Assembly: GCF_008905045.1 (NCBI RefSeq)
Contig: NZ_VWMY01000047.1
Span: forward strand, 1 to 64,000
DNA: 64,000 nucleotides
Direction: 5' to 3'
Source of the DNA: Streptomyces albicerus
GTDB lineage: Bacteria > Actinomycetota > Actinomycetes > Streptomycetales > Streptomycetaceae
Every line of letters begins with the position of its first letter. Position 1 is the first letter of the stretch. Positions 48,307 through 57,549 of this stretch are shown here, piece after piece. Under the pieces are notes generated by a model that saw only the letters and a list, made by a program, of their open reading frames with translations, did not search any database and was not told where the DNA came from. The position numbers and the translations under genes are program-made.

Positions 48307-48870
48307 TCACAGCCGGTGCGGCTTGGAGCGGCGGCGCAGGACCCAGACCGTGGCTCCGACACCCGCCGTCACCAGGACGCCGCCCACCGCGTAGGTGACG
48401 GGGCCGTAGTCCTTCGTGGCGCCGCCCATACCGCCCATGACCCCGCGCGTCGGCGACGGCGACGGTGAGGGCGAGGGTGACACCGTCGCGGAGATCGTGG
48501 GGCTCGAGACCGGGGAGACGGTGACGGACTGGGTGCCCGCAGTCGTGCCGTCGGCGCAGACCACGATGACCGTGTAGGTGCCGGCGGTGACGTTCGACCA
48601 TGCGGCCGACTGACTGCCGCTGGTCCCGGACAAGGCTGCCTGGCGCCCCTGTGCGAAGTTCACCTGACCGCTGGAGAGCAGTGAGGCATTCCCCATGGAG
48701 CCACTGGCTCTGGTGGAGCAGTCGGTGGTGGTCACCTGCACCGTCGATCCACTGGTGGTCACATTGATTCCCGTGCTCACCGCGGCGGCGGCCCCGGCGG
48801 TCAGGGCCAGCGGCAGCGCGGCGGCCGCCACGGTCAGCCCGGAGCGGACGAGCATCTGAGTAGTACGCAT
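48307..48870 (-). CDS. Secreted, membrane-anchored protein with PSPSP linker
   Basis: This 187-residue protein has a signal peptide (MRTTQMLVRSGLTVAAAALPLALTAG), a Ser/Thr-rich extracellular domain (about 32-115) with two Cys (TTDCSTRA, VVVCADG) that could form a disulfide, a SPSPSPSPSPT linker, and a C-terminal TM helix followed by RRRSKPHRL. No sortase motif is seen. The layout is that of a cell-surface protein anchored by its C-terminus. The function is unknown. Confidence 0.75.
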   Translation of the reverse strand: MRTTQMLVRSGLTVAAAALPLALTAGAAAAVSTGINVTTSGSTVQVTTTDCSTRASGSMGNASLLSSGQVNFAQGRQAALSGTSGSQSAAWSNVTAGTYTVIVVCADGTTAGTQSVTVSPVSSPTISATVSPSPSPSPSPTRGVMGGMGGATKDYGPVTYAVGGVLVTAGVGATVWVLRRRSKPHRL

Positions 48871-49073
48871 TGGACTGCCCTCCGGCGGCACGGTTGGCGG
48901 GACATCCCATGCGCCGCCGAGGATTGGGAACGTCCGTGCTGCTCTGGGACCGAGCCAATGTGACGGTCACCGGTTCCGCATGCGGGCCGGGACCGGGCAG
49001 GTGACGAATTCCTCCATCCGGCCGACCGCCGATGGCGTGTCACCGGCGTCGGCGGTCACCTCGCGGCGGCCGG

Positions 49074-50012
49074 TCACCAGGTGCGGCCGGCCGCCAGGAG
49101 CCGCTCCCGGACGAGCGCGACGTGCGGGTTGTCCGACACCCCTGGGCGCTGCGTCAGATAGGCGGTGTTGATCGGCGGGTCCTCCGGGGCCAGAAGAGGG
49201 ACCAGCGCGCCGGAGGCCAGCTCGTCGAGGCACAGATAGCGGGGGAGTACCGAGATCCCGCCGCCGGCGACCACCGCCGCGAGGACGCCGCGCAGATCCG
49301 GCACCGTGATTGCGGCCTGACCGGTCAGCCGTACGCCGAAGACGTGCCGCCAGTAGCGCCGCGCGATGGGCAGATCCTCGGCGTACGAGATCAGCGGCAC
49401 CCCGCGCAGCGCGGCGGGCCCCTCGGCGGCGACCCGGTCCGGGCCGATCCGCTCGGCCCACGCGGGCGCGGCGACGAGGACGAACTCCTCGTCCGCCAGC
49501 GGCAGCGCGCTCAGCGTGCGGCCGCGCGGCCGTGACGTGGCGATCACCAGGTCGAAGCGGCCTCCCCGCAGCCCCTCCAACAGGCCGTCGGTCAGCCCGG
49601 TGGTCACCCGCAGCCGCACCCCCTGGCCGGTCAGCGGGGCGAGGGCGGGCAGCACCCGCGTGCACAGCAGCTCCGCCGGACCCGCCACATGGACCGGATC
49701 CGGCACCAGGTCCGCCCCGAACCCGCCGCGGTCCGTGACCGTCGCGAGCGCGTCCAGCGGCTCCGCGACCTGCGCGGCCAGCTCGTCCGCGACCGAGGTC
49801 GACACCACGCCCCGCGGCCGCCGCTCGAACAGCTCCCGCCCCAACTGGTCCTCCAGGGACCGGATCTGCGTCGTCACCGTCGGCTGCGACAGCCCGAGCA
49901 GCCGCGCCGCCGCCGTGAACGAGCCGGCCCGGTGCACGGCGAGGAACGTCCGGAGCAGCGAGATGTCGAGCGGCGCGGTGGACGTGGTGCCATTGGATTC
50001 CCTATGGGTCAT
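49074..50012 (-). CDS. LysR-family transcriptional regulator
   Basis: This 312-residue protein has an N-terminal wHTH (ISLLRTFLAVHRAGSFTAAARLLGLSQPTVTTQIRSLEDQLG, about 17-58) and a periplasmic-binding-like effector domain (about 95-305). An inverted repeat GGATTCC (49995-50001)/GGAATCC flanks its start and may be its own binding site. The usual divergent target gene is missing; the neighbouring gene upstream is on the same strand and unrelated. Confidence 0.9.
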   Translation of the reverse strand: MTHRESNGTTSTAPLDISLLRTFLAVHRAGSFTAAARLLGLSQPTVTTQIRSLEDQLGRELFERRPRGVVSTSVADELAAQVAEPLDALATVTDRGGFGADLVPDPVHVAGPAELLCTRVLPALAPLTGQGVRLRVTTGLTDGLLEGLRGGRFDLVIATSRPRGRTLSALPLADEEFVLVAAPAWAERIGPDRVAAEGPAALRGVPLISYAEDLPIARRYWRHVFGVRLTGQAAITVPDLRGVLAAVVAGGGISVLPRYLCLDELASGALVPLLAPEDPPINTAYLTQRPGVSDNPHVALVRERLLAAGRTW

Positions 50013-50073
50013 ACGAGGAATCCTAGGCTTCCCCTATGGTCTGTTTGCTCCTGCCGTGGCCGGGCCGTCCCGT

Positions 50074-51087
50074 CTACGGGGGCGCCGCACCCGTCGTCAC
50101 AGTCCGCTCCGCCGAGAAGCCGCCCCAGGTCCCGTCCGGCAGCTTCGCCCTGATCCGCACCCGCTGGGTGACCCCGGCCTCCCGCCCCACGTAGAAGCTG
50201 TACGTCGCCTTGTCGCGGGGAGCGGTCCCGCCCCAGACGAGCGAGGTGGCCGGCTTCCGGTCGAGCTGGATCTGGTACTCCGTGATCACGCCGTCGATCA
50301 TCTCGGCGCTCGGCGGAACCCAGGACAGGTCGAGGTAGTACGCCCCGTCGGCGCGATGCGTCGTCGCGCGGAAGCCGGTCGGCGCCATGGCTGTGTCCGT
50401 GCCCGTGCCCGGCTCGTCGTCCGAGCCCGCTGCCGTCGTGATCCGTACCGCCTCGCTCGCCGGCGACGCATTGTCCGCCGCGTCGCGTGCCCGGACGGTG
50501 AAGGAGTAGCGCGTGCCCGGCCGCAGCCCGGTGACCACGGTCGCGGTCTGTGCGCCGCCCACACTGTGGATCTTCGTGTCGCCCTGATGGATGTCGTACG
50601 AGGCCACACCTCGGTCATCCGTGGACCTGGCCCAGGACAGCTGGGCGGCACGGCTCCCGGCGGCCCTGCCGTGCGGGCGCTCCGGGCGGCTCGGAGCCCG
50701 GTCGTCGGCGGCGGTCGCGGCGGACGTCGTGGCCCGCACGCGTTCGCTGGGCGGCCCGAGCCTCCCGTCGGCGTCCCGCGCCCGTACGGAGAAGGCGTAG
50801 GTGGTCGACGGTTTGAGCCTGGTGACGTCGACCATGTGCTGTGAACCCGGTACGTCCTTCACCTTCGTGGCGCCGCGATACACCTCGTAGTGCGCGACCT
50901 CGGGGTCCCCGGAAACCCGGTTCCACATGACGTGCACGCTGGTCGCGCTGCCCGCGGCCGCCGTGACCCCCGCGGGAGCCGCGGGCAGCCGGCCGCTGCC
51001 GCCCGCGTCCTGCCCGCCCCAGCCGCAGGACACCGTCATGAGCAGCGCGCCGCAGACCGCAGCGGCTCGCAGGAGTACGCGTCGCAC
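50074..51087 (-). CDS. Probable lipoprotein with three fibronectin type III domains
   Basis: This 337-residue protein has an N-terminal signal (VRRVLLRAAAVCGALLMTVSCGWGG) ending in a Cys that fits a loose lipobox, then three FnIII repeats at about 35-125 (PAGVTAAAGSATSVHVMWNRV), 135-225 (AAQLSWARSTDDRGVASYDI) and 235-335. FnIII domains in Streptomyces commonly accompany extracellular polysaccharide hydrolases; here no catalytic domain is attached. The GTG start at 51087 was chosen for its signal peptide. It is divergent from a chitosanase gene. Confidence 0.82.
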   Translation of the reverse strand: MRRVLLRAAAVCGALLMTVSCGWGGQDAGGSGRLPAAPAGVTAAAGSATSVHVMWNRVSGDPEVAHYEVYRGATKVKDVPGSQHMVDVTRLKPSTTYAFSVRARDADGRLGPPSERVRATTSAATAADDRAPSRPERPHGRAAGSRAAQLSWARSTDDRGVASYDIHQGDTKIHSVGGAQTATVVTGLRPGTRYSFTVRARDAADNASPASEAVRITTAAGSDDEPGTGTDTAMAPTGFRATTHRADGAYYLDLSWVPPSAEMIDGVITEYQIQLDRKPATSLVWGGTAPRDKATYSFYVGREAGVTQRVRIRAKLPDGTWGGFSAERTVTTGAAPP

Positions 51088-51446
51088 AGCCCTGCCCTCC
51101 CTCGACGGGATTGGTCCGGACCAATATGACGCCGTCGGCGTGACCACATCAAGAGGGCCGCCGTTCGCAATATCGACCGCACGTTACGTATGCTGATCCT
51201 CTTCGCGGCTGAACTCGGCCTTGTCGCAGGGGAGTTCACGCCGACGGTGCGGAACGCTGTCGTCGCTGATCCCGCGCCGGCGAGGGCGGCCGGGCGGCCG
51301 GAGCCAATGACGACCCGGCCGCCCGGCCCCCGACGAACCGTCACCGGGCGTGCACCGTACGGACCTCCAACGGTGGCCACATGATCGAGACTCCACCAGA
51401 TTGGGCTGAGTGTCCGTCAGTACCGTCCAGGAGAGGGTCTCTTATC
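51088..51446. other. Divergent gap with a strong hairpin
   Basis: This 359-bp spacer lies between the FnIII lipoprotein (minus) and the chitosanase (plus). It contains a perfect 14-bp stem (51288-51301 with 51315-51328, loop 13 nt). A terminator-like hairpin is unexpected between divergent genes and could mark a lost gene. A 65-codon frame (51190-51384) shows no family support. Confidence 0.5.
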
Positions 51447-52148
51447 GTGCGTGTCCAGTCGCTGACGCTGGCCGCGGCCGGCGCTGCCCTGCTCGCCCCC
51501 ACCACGCTCCCCGCCGCCGCCCCACCAACCCAGGCCATGCACGAGGCCATGCAGGAGCGTGCGGGGAACGTCCGGGCCGCGGACCTCCTGGCCGCGGTGC
51601 GTGACTGCGCGCCCGTCTCGCGCGGCCGCTACCGCAGCGACGATGGGACGCCCGCGGACATCCCCGTGTGCGGCAAGCGCGGCGCCGTCTACTGGAAGGC
51701 CGACATGGACATCGACTGCGACGGACAGCCCGGCCGCCACTGCAACGAGTACACCGACGCGCTCTTCTCCGACACCACCGCCTACCAGCAGTCGGACGGG
51801 CGTCAGCTGAGCGCCGAGCGACTGCCGTACGTCGTCGTGCCCGCCCCGAGCCACATCTGGGACCACCGCGAGCACGGCGTCCGGGGCGGCACGGTCGCCG
51901 CCGTGATCCACCGCGACCGCGTCCAGTACGCGGTCGTCGGCGACATCGGCCCCCACGACATCATCGGCGAGGCGTCGTACGCCACCGCCCGGGCCCTCGG
52001 TATCCGCCCCGACCCGCGCGGCGGCGGGACGCCCTCCGGGGTCACCTACATCCTGTTCAAGGACTCCGGCGCCGCTCCGATCGAGAGCCGCCGGGCGGCC
52101 GCCGCTCAAGGGGAGCGACTGGCCCGGGAGTTCGTCCGGCGGAACTGA
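51447..52148 (+). CDS. Secreted GH75 chitosanase
   Basis: This 233-residue protein has a signal peptide (about 1-27, VRVQSLTLAAAGAALLAPTTLPAAA) and a family 75 endo-chitosanase domain. Conserved segments are YWKADMDIDCDGQPGRHCN, PYVVVPAPSHIW, and the catalytic pair region VVGDIGPHDIIGEASYATA with the likely catalytic Asp and Glu. It hydrolyses beta-1,4-linked glucosamine polymers outside the cell. The GTG start follows GGAGAGG. A secreted FnIII lipoprotein is encoded divergently. Confidence 0.87.
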   Translation: MRVQSLTLAAAGAALLAPTTLPAAAPPTQAMHEAMQERAGNVRAADLLAAVRDCAPVSRGRYRSDDGTPADIPVCGKRGAVYWKADMDIDCDGQPGRHCNEYTDALFSDTTAYQQSDGRQLSAERLPYVVVPAPSHIWDHREHGVRGGTVAAVIHRDRVQYAVVGDIGPHDIIGEASYATARALGIRPDPRGGGTPSGVTYILFKDSGAAPIESRRAAAAQGERLAREFVRRN

Positions 52149-52176
52149 GCCCGCACCGCAAGCCCCCGGGACCGGG

Positions 52177-52620
52177 TCACACCTTCCGGTAGGTGTACGC
52201 CTCCGAAGCCGCCGCCTCCACCGCTGCCAAGTCCGCCCCCGCGGACGCCGTGACGACCGCCGCCACCGCACCCTCCACGAAAGGCGCGTCCACCAGGCGG
52301 GTGCCCGCCGGGAGTTCGTCGCCCTCGGCCAGCAGGGTCTTCACGGTGAGCACCGCGCTGCCGAGGTCGGTGAGGACGGCCACCCCGGCGCCGCGGTCCA
52401 CGGAGGCGGCCGCGGCGGAGATCAACTCGGTGCTGGTGCCGAGACCGCCGCCCTCGATACCACCCGCGGGCGCCACCGGAGCGGTCGTGCCGCCGCCCGC
52501 GAGGCCCGTCGCCAGCTCGGCGACCGAGGCGGCCACCGCCGCGCTGTGCGACACGAGCACGATGCCCACCAGCTTCTTGCCGCCCCCGGCCGCGCTCGGC
52601 ACATCACTCACCGGACTCAC
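52177..52620 (-). CDS. dhaM: DhaM, PTS phosphocarrier subunit of dihydroxyacetone kinase
   Basis: This 147-residue EIIA-mannose-like protein has the phosphorylatable His25 in GIVLVSHSAAVA. It receives phosphate from the PTS protein HPr and hands it to ADP bound on DhaL. Only the EIIA domain is present, without the HPr/EI fusion seen in some DhaM. It overlaps dhaL by 17 nt. It is the last gene of the dhaKLM operon and convergent with the chitosanase. Confidence 0.9.
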   Translation of the reverse strand: MSPVSDVPSAAGGGKKLVGIVLVSHSAAVAASVAELATGLAGGGTTAPVAPAGGIEGGGLGTSTELISAAAASVDRGAGVAVLTDLGSAVLTVKTLLAEGDELPAGTRLVDAPFVEGAVAAVVTASAGADLAAVEAAASEAYTYRKV

Positions 52621-53212
52621 CGGCCGCCTCCGCGAGCGCCGCGATCAGGAGCGCCGAGGAGGTGGCGCCGGGGTCCTGATGCCCGATGCTGCGCTCGCCC
52701 AGATAACTCGCCCTGCCCTTGCGGGCCTGCAACGGCGTGGTCGCGAGGGCGCCCTCCTCGGCGGCGGCCCGTGCCGCCGCGAAGGAATCACCGAGCGCGT
52801 CGACCGCGGGCACGAGCGCGTCGACCATGGTCTTGTCGCCGGGCGCCGCCCCGCCGAGCTGCATCACCGCGTCCACACCGGCGCGCAGCGCGTCCGTGAG
52901 CTCCTGGTCGCTGACCTCGACCCCGTCGCCGAGCGCCTTGCCGGTGCGGCGCAGCAGCGTCCCGTACAACGGCCCCGACGCACCGCCCACCGTCGAGATC
53001 AACTGCCGTCCTGCGAGCATCAGGACGGCACCGGGCGTGTCCGGCGCCTCCTTCTCCAGCGTGGCCGTCACGGCCGTGAAGCCGCGTTGCAGATTGCTGC
53101 CGTGGTCGGCGTCGCCGATCGGCGAGTCGAGGGCGGTGAGCCGTTCCGCCTCGCGGTCCACGGACGCGGCGGTCGCCGTCATCCAACGGCGGAAGAAGTC
53201 GGCGTCGAGCAC
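52604..53212 (-). CDS. dhaL: DhaL, ADP-binding subunit of dihydroxyacetone kinase
   Basis: This 202-residue all-helical subunit has the Mg/ADP-binding motif SPIGDADHGSNLQRGF (Asp residues about 31-36) and the glycine-rich GGASGPLYGTLL. It keeps ADP as a cofactor that is re-phosphorylated by DhaM and phosphorylates dihydroxyacetone held by DhaK. It is located 36 nt downstream of dhaK and overlaps dhaM. Confidence 0.93.
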   Translation of the reverse strand: MLDADFFRRWMTATAASVDREAERLTALDSPIGDADHGSNLQRGFTAVTATLEKEAPDTPGAVLMLAGRQLISTVGGASGPLYGTLLRRTGKALGDGVEVSDQELTDALRAGVDAVMQLGGAAPGDKTMVDALVPAVDALGDSFAAARAAAEEGALATTPLQARKGRASYLGERSIGHQDPGATSSALLIAALAEAAGESGE

Positions 53213-53248
53213 AGAATCTCCTTGCGTGGTACGGAAGTTGACCTTGTC

Positions 53249-54241
53249 TCACATGCCCCAGCGCAAGCCCGCAGTACGCACCGGCGCGTCCCACAACCGC
53301 AACAGGTCCTCATCGACCTGGCACAGGGTCACCGAGGCGCCGGCCATGTCGAGCGAGGTGACGTAGTTGCCGACGAGCGTGCGCGCCACCGGGACCCCGC
53401 GCTCGACGAGTACCCGCTGCACCTCCGCGTTGAAGCCGTACAGCTCCAGAAGCGGGGTGGCGCCCATGCCGTTCACCAGGACCAGGACGGGGTTGCGGGG
53501 GTCCATGTCCTCCAGGATCGCGTTCACCGAGAAGTCGGCGATCTCCCGCGAGGTCATCATCGCCCGCCGCTCCCGGCCCGGCTCGCCGTGGATCCCGACG
53601 CCCAACTCCAGTTCCCCGGGCGGCAGGTCGAAGGTGGGGCTGCCTTTGGCGGGAGTGGTGCACGCGCTCAGCGCGACACCGAAACTGCGTGCGTTCTCGT
53701 TGACCTGCCGGGCCAGCGCCTCCACCCGCTCCAGCGGCTGGCCCTCCTCGGCCGCCGCGCCGGCGATCTTCTCCACGAACAGGGTCGCTCCGGTACCCCG
53801 ACGGCCGGCCGTGTAGAGGCTGTCGGTGACCGCCACGTCGTCGTTGACGAGGACCTTCGCGATCTGGATGCCCTCGTCCTCGGCCAGCTCCGCCGCCATG
53901 TCGAAGTTGAGCACGTCACCGGTGTAGTTCTTCACGATGAAGAGCACCCCGGCGCCGCTGTCCACGGCCGCCGCCGCCCGCACCATCTGGTCCGGCACCG
54001 GGCTCGTGAACACCTCGCCGGGACAGGCCGCGGACAGCATCCCGGGACCCACGAAACCGCCGTGCAGCGGCTCGTGCCCCGACCCACCGCCCGAGACAAG
54101 CCCCACCTTCCCGTCCACCGGAGCGTCCCGCCGCACGATCACCCGGTTCTCGACATCCACGGTCAGCTCGGGATGAGCGGCCGCCATACCCCGCAGCGCG
54201 TCCGCGACCACCGTCTCCGCGACGTTGATGAGCATCTTCAT
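53249..54241 (-). CDS. dhaK: DhaK, dihydroxyacetone-binding kinase subunit
   Basis: This 330-residue subunit binds dihydroxyacetone as a hemiaminal to His in the GIHGEPG segment (about 217-223). The N-terminal GGGSGHEPLHGGFVGPGML and KNYTGDVLNFDMAAELA are fully conserved. With DhaL and DhaM it yields dihydroxyacetone phosphate using PEP-derived phosphate. The start MKMLINVAET is preceded by GGAGGTTCCC. It heads the operon. Confidence 0.94.
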   Translation of the reverse strand: MKMLINVAETVVADALRGMAAAHPELTVDVENRVIVRRDAPVDGKVGLVSGGGSGHEPLHGGFVGPGMLSAACPGEVFTSPVPDQMVRAAAAVDSGAGVLFIVKNYTGDVLNFDMAAELAEDEGIQIAKVLVNDDVAVTDSLYTAGRRGTGATLFVEKIAGAAAEEGQPLERVEALARQVNENARSFGVALSACTTPAKGSPTFDLPPGELELGVGIHGEPGRERRAMMTSREIADFSVNAILEDMDPRNPVLVLVNGMGATPLLELYGFNAEVQRVLVERGVPVARTLVGNYVTSLDMAGASVTLCQVDEDLLRLWDAPVRTAGLRWGM

Positions 54242-54390
54242 GGGAACCTCCTGATGGGACTGGCAGGCAGGGCTGCTGGTGTCTCGGGCCCAGTATCGAC
54301 GCAAGCCGGTTCTAGGTCACGAACTGCGGCAGGTTGATCGGGCTCGTCGAGCCTGCCAAGGGCCCCATGGCCGTAGGACCCGATCGGCGT

Positions 54391-56784
54391 TCACTCCCAG
54401 TGGGGCAACGTCAGTTCGGAGGTGTCGCCCGGCTCGATGGTGACCGTGCGGTCGGGCAGTTCCACGTGGATGGGGGAGCGGTCGGAGGCCGGAACGTCGA
54501 TGTGCAGCAGGCCCGGCCGCATGCGCAGCCGTACGCCCCAGTGGCCGCGGTAGCGGATCGAGAAGCCGTACTCCGACAGCTCCGGGAGCGGCACCGGGTC
54601 CAGCCACAGTGCGCCTTCCCGGGTCTCCAGGCCGGTCAGCCCGCGCTGCACGAGATCGAGCGTCCCGGCCATGGCACCGAGATGGATGCCCTCACCCGTG
54701 GTGCCGCCCTGCAGATCGGCGATGTCCCCCAGCAGGGCTTCCTGGACGAACTCCCACGCCTCGGTGCGCCGTGCCCGGGCCAGCACCCAGCCGTGCACCA
54801 GGCCGCTGAGTGTGGAGCCGTGGCTGGTGCGGCGCAGGTAGTAGTCCACCGTGCGCCGCCAGGTCTCGTCGTCCAGGTCATGACCCAACCGGCCGAACAG
54901 GGCCCTGAGTTCGGCGGGCGAGAAGAGGTAGCCGAGCATGAGGACGTCGGCCTGCTTGGACGCCTGGTAGCGGTTGACGCTGTCGCCCTCCGCCTCCAGG
55001 ATCCGGTCCAGCCGGCGGATGCCGTCGTACCGCTTCCGGTATCTGTCCCAGTCGAGTTCGGCCAGTTCGCCGTACCCCTCGAACTGGCTGATGACGCCCC
55101 CGTGGAAGGGCACATGGAGTGAGCGGGACACGTCCTCCCACAACTCCGGTTCCCCGCCGTCGAACCCGGTGCGCTCGGCCAGCTCCCGCCGACGCGGCTC
55201 GGGCAGGGACTCCAGCAACTCCAGCGCGCGGGCGAGCACCCAGGCAGCGGTGACGTTCGTGTAGGCGTTGTCGTCGAGCCCCGGCAGCTCGGCGTCGGGA
55301 TACCGCTCGTGGTACTCGTCCGGGCCGACCACACCACGGATTCGGTAGCGGCCCAGGCCGTCGTCGTACGTGGCCGAGTCCGCCCAGAAGCGGGCGATCT
55401 GCAGCAGCATCTCGGCGCCCTTGGTGTGCAGGAACTCCGCGTCACCGCTCGCCTCGCAGTACCGCCAGACGTTGTACGCGATGGCCGAGCCGACATGGTG
55501 CTGGAGCCGGGAGTGATCGGGCAGCCAGCGGCCGGAGCGTGGGTTGAGGTGCAGCTGCTGGGTCTCCTCGCGGCCGTCGCTGCCGCTCTGCCACGGATAC
55601 ATGGCGCCGGTGCGGCCGGCCTTCCGGGCTGCCGCGCACGCCTGCTCGAGGCGCCGGTGGCGGTAGGTGAGCAGAGCCCGGGCGACCTCGGGGAAGTGGA
55701 GGTTCAGATACGGCAGCACGAACAGTTCGTCCCAGAAGACATGGCCGCGGTAGGCCTCGCCGTGCAGGCCGCGGGCCGGGACACCGACGTCGAGGTCCGC
55801 CGTGTGCGGGGACAGCGTCTGGAGCACGTGGAAGAGGTGCAGGCGCAGGACGTCGCCCGGTTCACCGGGCACGTCGAGATCGGCCCTGCGCCACAGCAGG
55901 TCCCATGCGGTGAGGTGCGATTCCAGCAGCTCGTCGAAACCGGGCGCGGTGCTCACACGGTCGACCGCGGCCTGGAGGGGGTCGCTGATCGCCGGATCGT
56001 AGGAGGTGTGCAGGGCGATGACCTTGTCGACGGTGACGGTGTGTCCGGGCGCCAGAGCCAGCCGCAGCAGCTGGGCGGCGCGCGGCCCTTCGTGGCTGGT
56101 CTCGGCCGCCGCCGTGTCGGGAGCGGTGGTGCGTGCCGCCATGCCGACGCGGATGTCGGACGTGCGGGTACGGCAGCGCAGCCAGACGGTGTCCGGAGCG
56201 GCCGTGCCGGTGTGGAGGTGGGTCAGGTGGCGGCCGTCGAGATCGCGGTACCGGGCGACGCCGGAGTTGGTGACGGCCCCGTCCAGGGCCGCCTCGACAT
56301 CGAGGCCGCCGGTCCAGTTCTCGGCGGTGAACTCCGTGCGCAGTGCGGCGAGATGGGGATCCGCCATGTGCACGAGGCGCTGCTGCCGCACGGTGAGCCG
56401 ACGGCCCGCGCCGTCCTCGTACCGTGTGCTGCGCTCCAGGACGCCCGAGCTGAGCCGCAGGGTCAGGTGGTGGTCGAGGAGATGTAAGGTGTCGGGGGTC
56501 AGCCATGGACCGGTGCCGTTCTCGTCGGGGATACGGCAGCGCAGGGGGAGCCAGTTGGGCAGGTTGACCATGTCCTCGTTCTCGACCCGGTGTCCCGCGA
56601 TGTCCGAGGTGAGCCGGTTGTAGCAGCCCGCGGCGTACGTGCCCGGGTAGTGCACGTCGTCGGCGGCGCACTCCGGGAGCGCGCCGCGGGTGGCGAAGTA
56701 GCCGTTGCCGAGGGCGCACAAAGACTCCCTGAGCTGTTCCTGCGCCGGGTCGTAATCCTCGTACTCCCATGTCCAGTCCGTCAC
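54391..56784 (-). CDS. GH65 disaccharide phosphorylase (maltose/kojibiose/trehalose type)
   Basis: This 797-residue family 65 enzyme has an N-terminal beta-sandwich (about 1-270), the linker and (alpha/alpha)6 barrel with FWDELFVLPYLNLHFPEVAR, and the catalytic acid Glu in VVGPDEYHERYPDAELPGLDDNAYTN. It also has KQADVLMLGYL and the phosphate-site HGSTLSGLVHGW. It splits an alpha-linked glucose disaccharide with phosphate into beta-glucose 1-phosphate and glucose. It overlaps by 4 nt the upstream beta-phosphoglucomutase gene. The linkage preference cannot be read with certainty. Confidence 0.88.
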   Translation of the reverse strand: MTDWTWEYEDYDPAQEQLRESLCALGNGYFATRGALPECAADDVHYPGTYAAGCYNRLTSDIAGHRVENEDMVNLPNWLPLRCRIPDENGTGPWLTPDTLHLLDHHLTLRLSSGVLERSTRYEDGAGRRLTVRQQRLVHMADPHLAALRTEFTAENWTGGLDVEAALDGAVTNSGVARYRDLDGRHLTHLHTGTAAPDTVWLRCRTRTSDIRVGMAARTTAPDTAAAETSHEGPRAAQLLRLALAPGHTVTVDKVIALHTSYDPAISDPLQAAVDRVSTAPGFDELLESHLTAWDLLWRRADLDVPGEPGDVLRLHLFHVLQTLSPHTADLDVGVPARGLHGEAYRGHVFWDELFVLPYLNLHFPEVARALLTYRHRRLEQACAAARKAGRTGAMYPWQSGSDGREETQQLHLNPRSGRWLPDHSRLQHHVGSAIAYNVWRYCEASGDAEFLHTKGAEMLLQIARFWADSATYDDGLGRYRIRGVVGPDEYHERYPDAELPGLDDNAYTNVTAAWVLARALELLESLPEPRRRELAERTGFDGGEPELWEDVSRSLHVPFHGGVISQFEGYGELAELDWDRYRKRYDGIRRLDRILEAEGDSVNRYQASKQADVLMLGYLFSPAELRALFGRLGHDLDDETWRRTVDYYLRRTSHGSTLSGLVHGWVLARARRTEAWEFVQEALLGDIADLQGGTTGEGIHLGAMAGTLDLVQRGLTGLETREGALWLDPVPLPELSEYGFSIRYRGHWGVRLRMRPGLLHIDVPASDRSPIHVELPDRTVTIEPGDTSELTLPHWE

Positions 56785-57524
56785 GAAAGGGCTCCTTCCA
56801 CGAGCAGGTCACCGAGATCGCGTACCACCACATCGGCGCCGTGATGCCGTAGTCGTTCTCCCGCGCCGGGGTGCGCGGCGCGGTCCACGCCGATGACCAG
56901 TCCGAAGCCGCCTCGCCTGCCTGCCTCGACGCCGGCCAGGGCGTCCTCGACGACCGCGGTGTGTTCGGGCGGACTGCCGAGACGGCGGGCCGCCTCCAGG
57001 AACAGCGCGGGATCGGGTTTGCCCGGCAGGCGCAGCCGAGCGACCTCGCCTCCGTCGACGACTGTGTCGAACAGATCGCTGACGCCTGCCCGTTCGAGGA
57101 GCTCAGGGGCGTGCCGGGAGGCGGAGGCGGCGGCGCGCGGGACGCCCTCGCGGATCAGGGCGTGCAGGAGCCGGACCGTTCCCGGGTAGGCGGGGATCCC
57201 GCCCTGCCGCAGCCGTTCGACGAAGATCGCTTCCTTCCGTGCGGCCACCGACTCCACGGTGGTTCCGGTCGGCCGCAGTCCCCGGGAGGCGAGGAAGGAG
57301 GCCGCGCCGTCGAGGCGGGACATACCGTCCACGTACCGCAGGTAGTCCTTGTCGGCGTCGAAGGGCCTCCGCTGGTCGGGGTCTTCCGGCGGGTGTTCGC
57401 GCAGGAAGGAGTCGAAGGCCGACTTCCAGGCCGCGGCGTGCACCCGAGCCGAGTCGGTGATCACTCCATCGGTGTCGAGCACCACGGCCCGCAGGCCTTT
57501 GAGCGGTGCGGCGAGTTCGGTCAC
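56781..57524 (-). CDS. pgmB: Beta-phosphoglucomutase (HAD family)
   Basis: This 247-residue HAD enzyme has nucleophile motif VVLDTDGVITDS (Asp17, Asp19) and a helical cap (DYLRYVDGMSRLDGAASFLASRG). It also has SASRH, GKPDPALFLEAARRLG with the motif III Lys, and VVEDALAGVEAGRRGGF with the motif IV acids. It converts beta-glucose 1-phosphate made by the coupled GH65 phosphorylase to glucose 6-phosphate. The position directly before GH65, with a 4-nt overlap, supports the role. Confidence 0.9.
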   Translation of the reverse strand: MTELAAPLKGLRAVVLDTDGVITDSARVHAAAWKSAFDSFLREHPPEDPDQRRPFDADKDYLRYVDGMSRLDGAASFLASRGLRPTGTTVESVAARKEAIFVERLRQGGIPAYPGTVRLLHALIREGVPRAAASASRHAPELLERAGVSDLFDTVVDGGEVARLRLPGKPDPALFLEAARRLGSPPEHTAVVEDALAGVEAGRRGGFGLVIGVDRAAHPGAGERLRHHGADVVVRDLGDLLVEGALS

Positions 57525-57549
57525 GAAGTCCCCTTCCCGAGAGGGTGGT

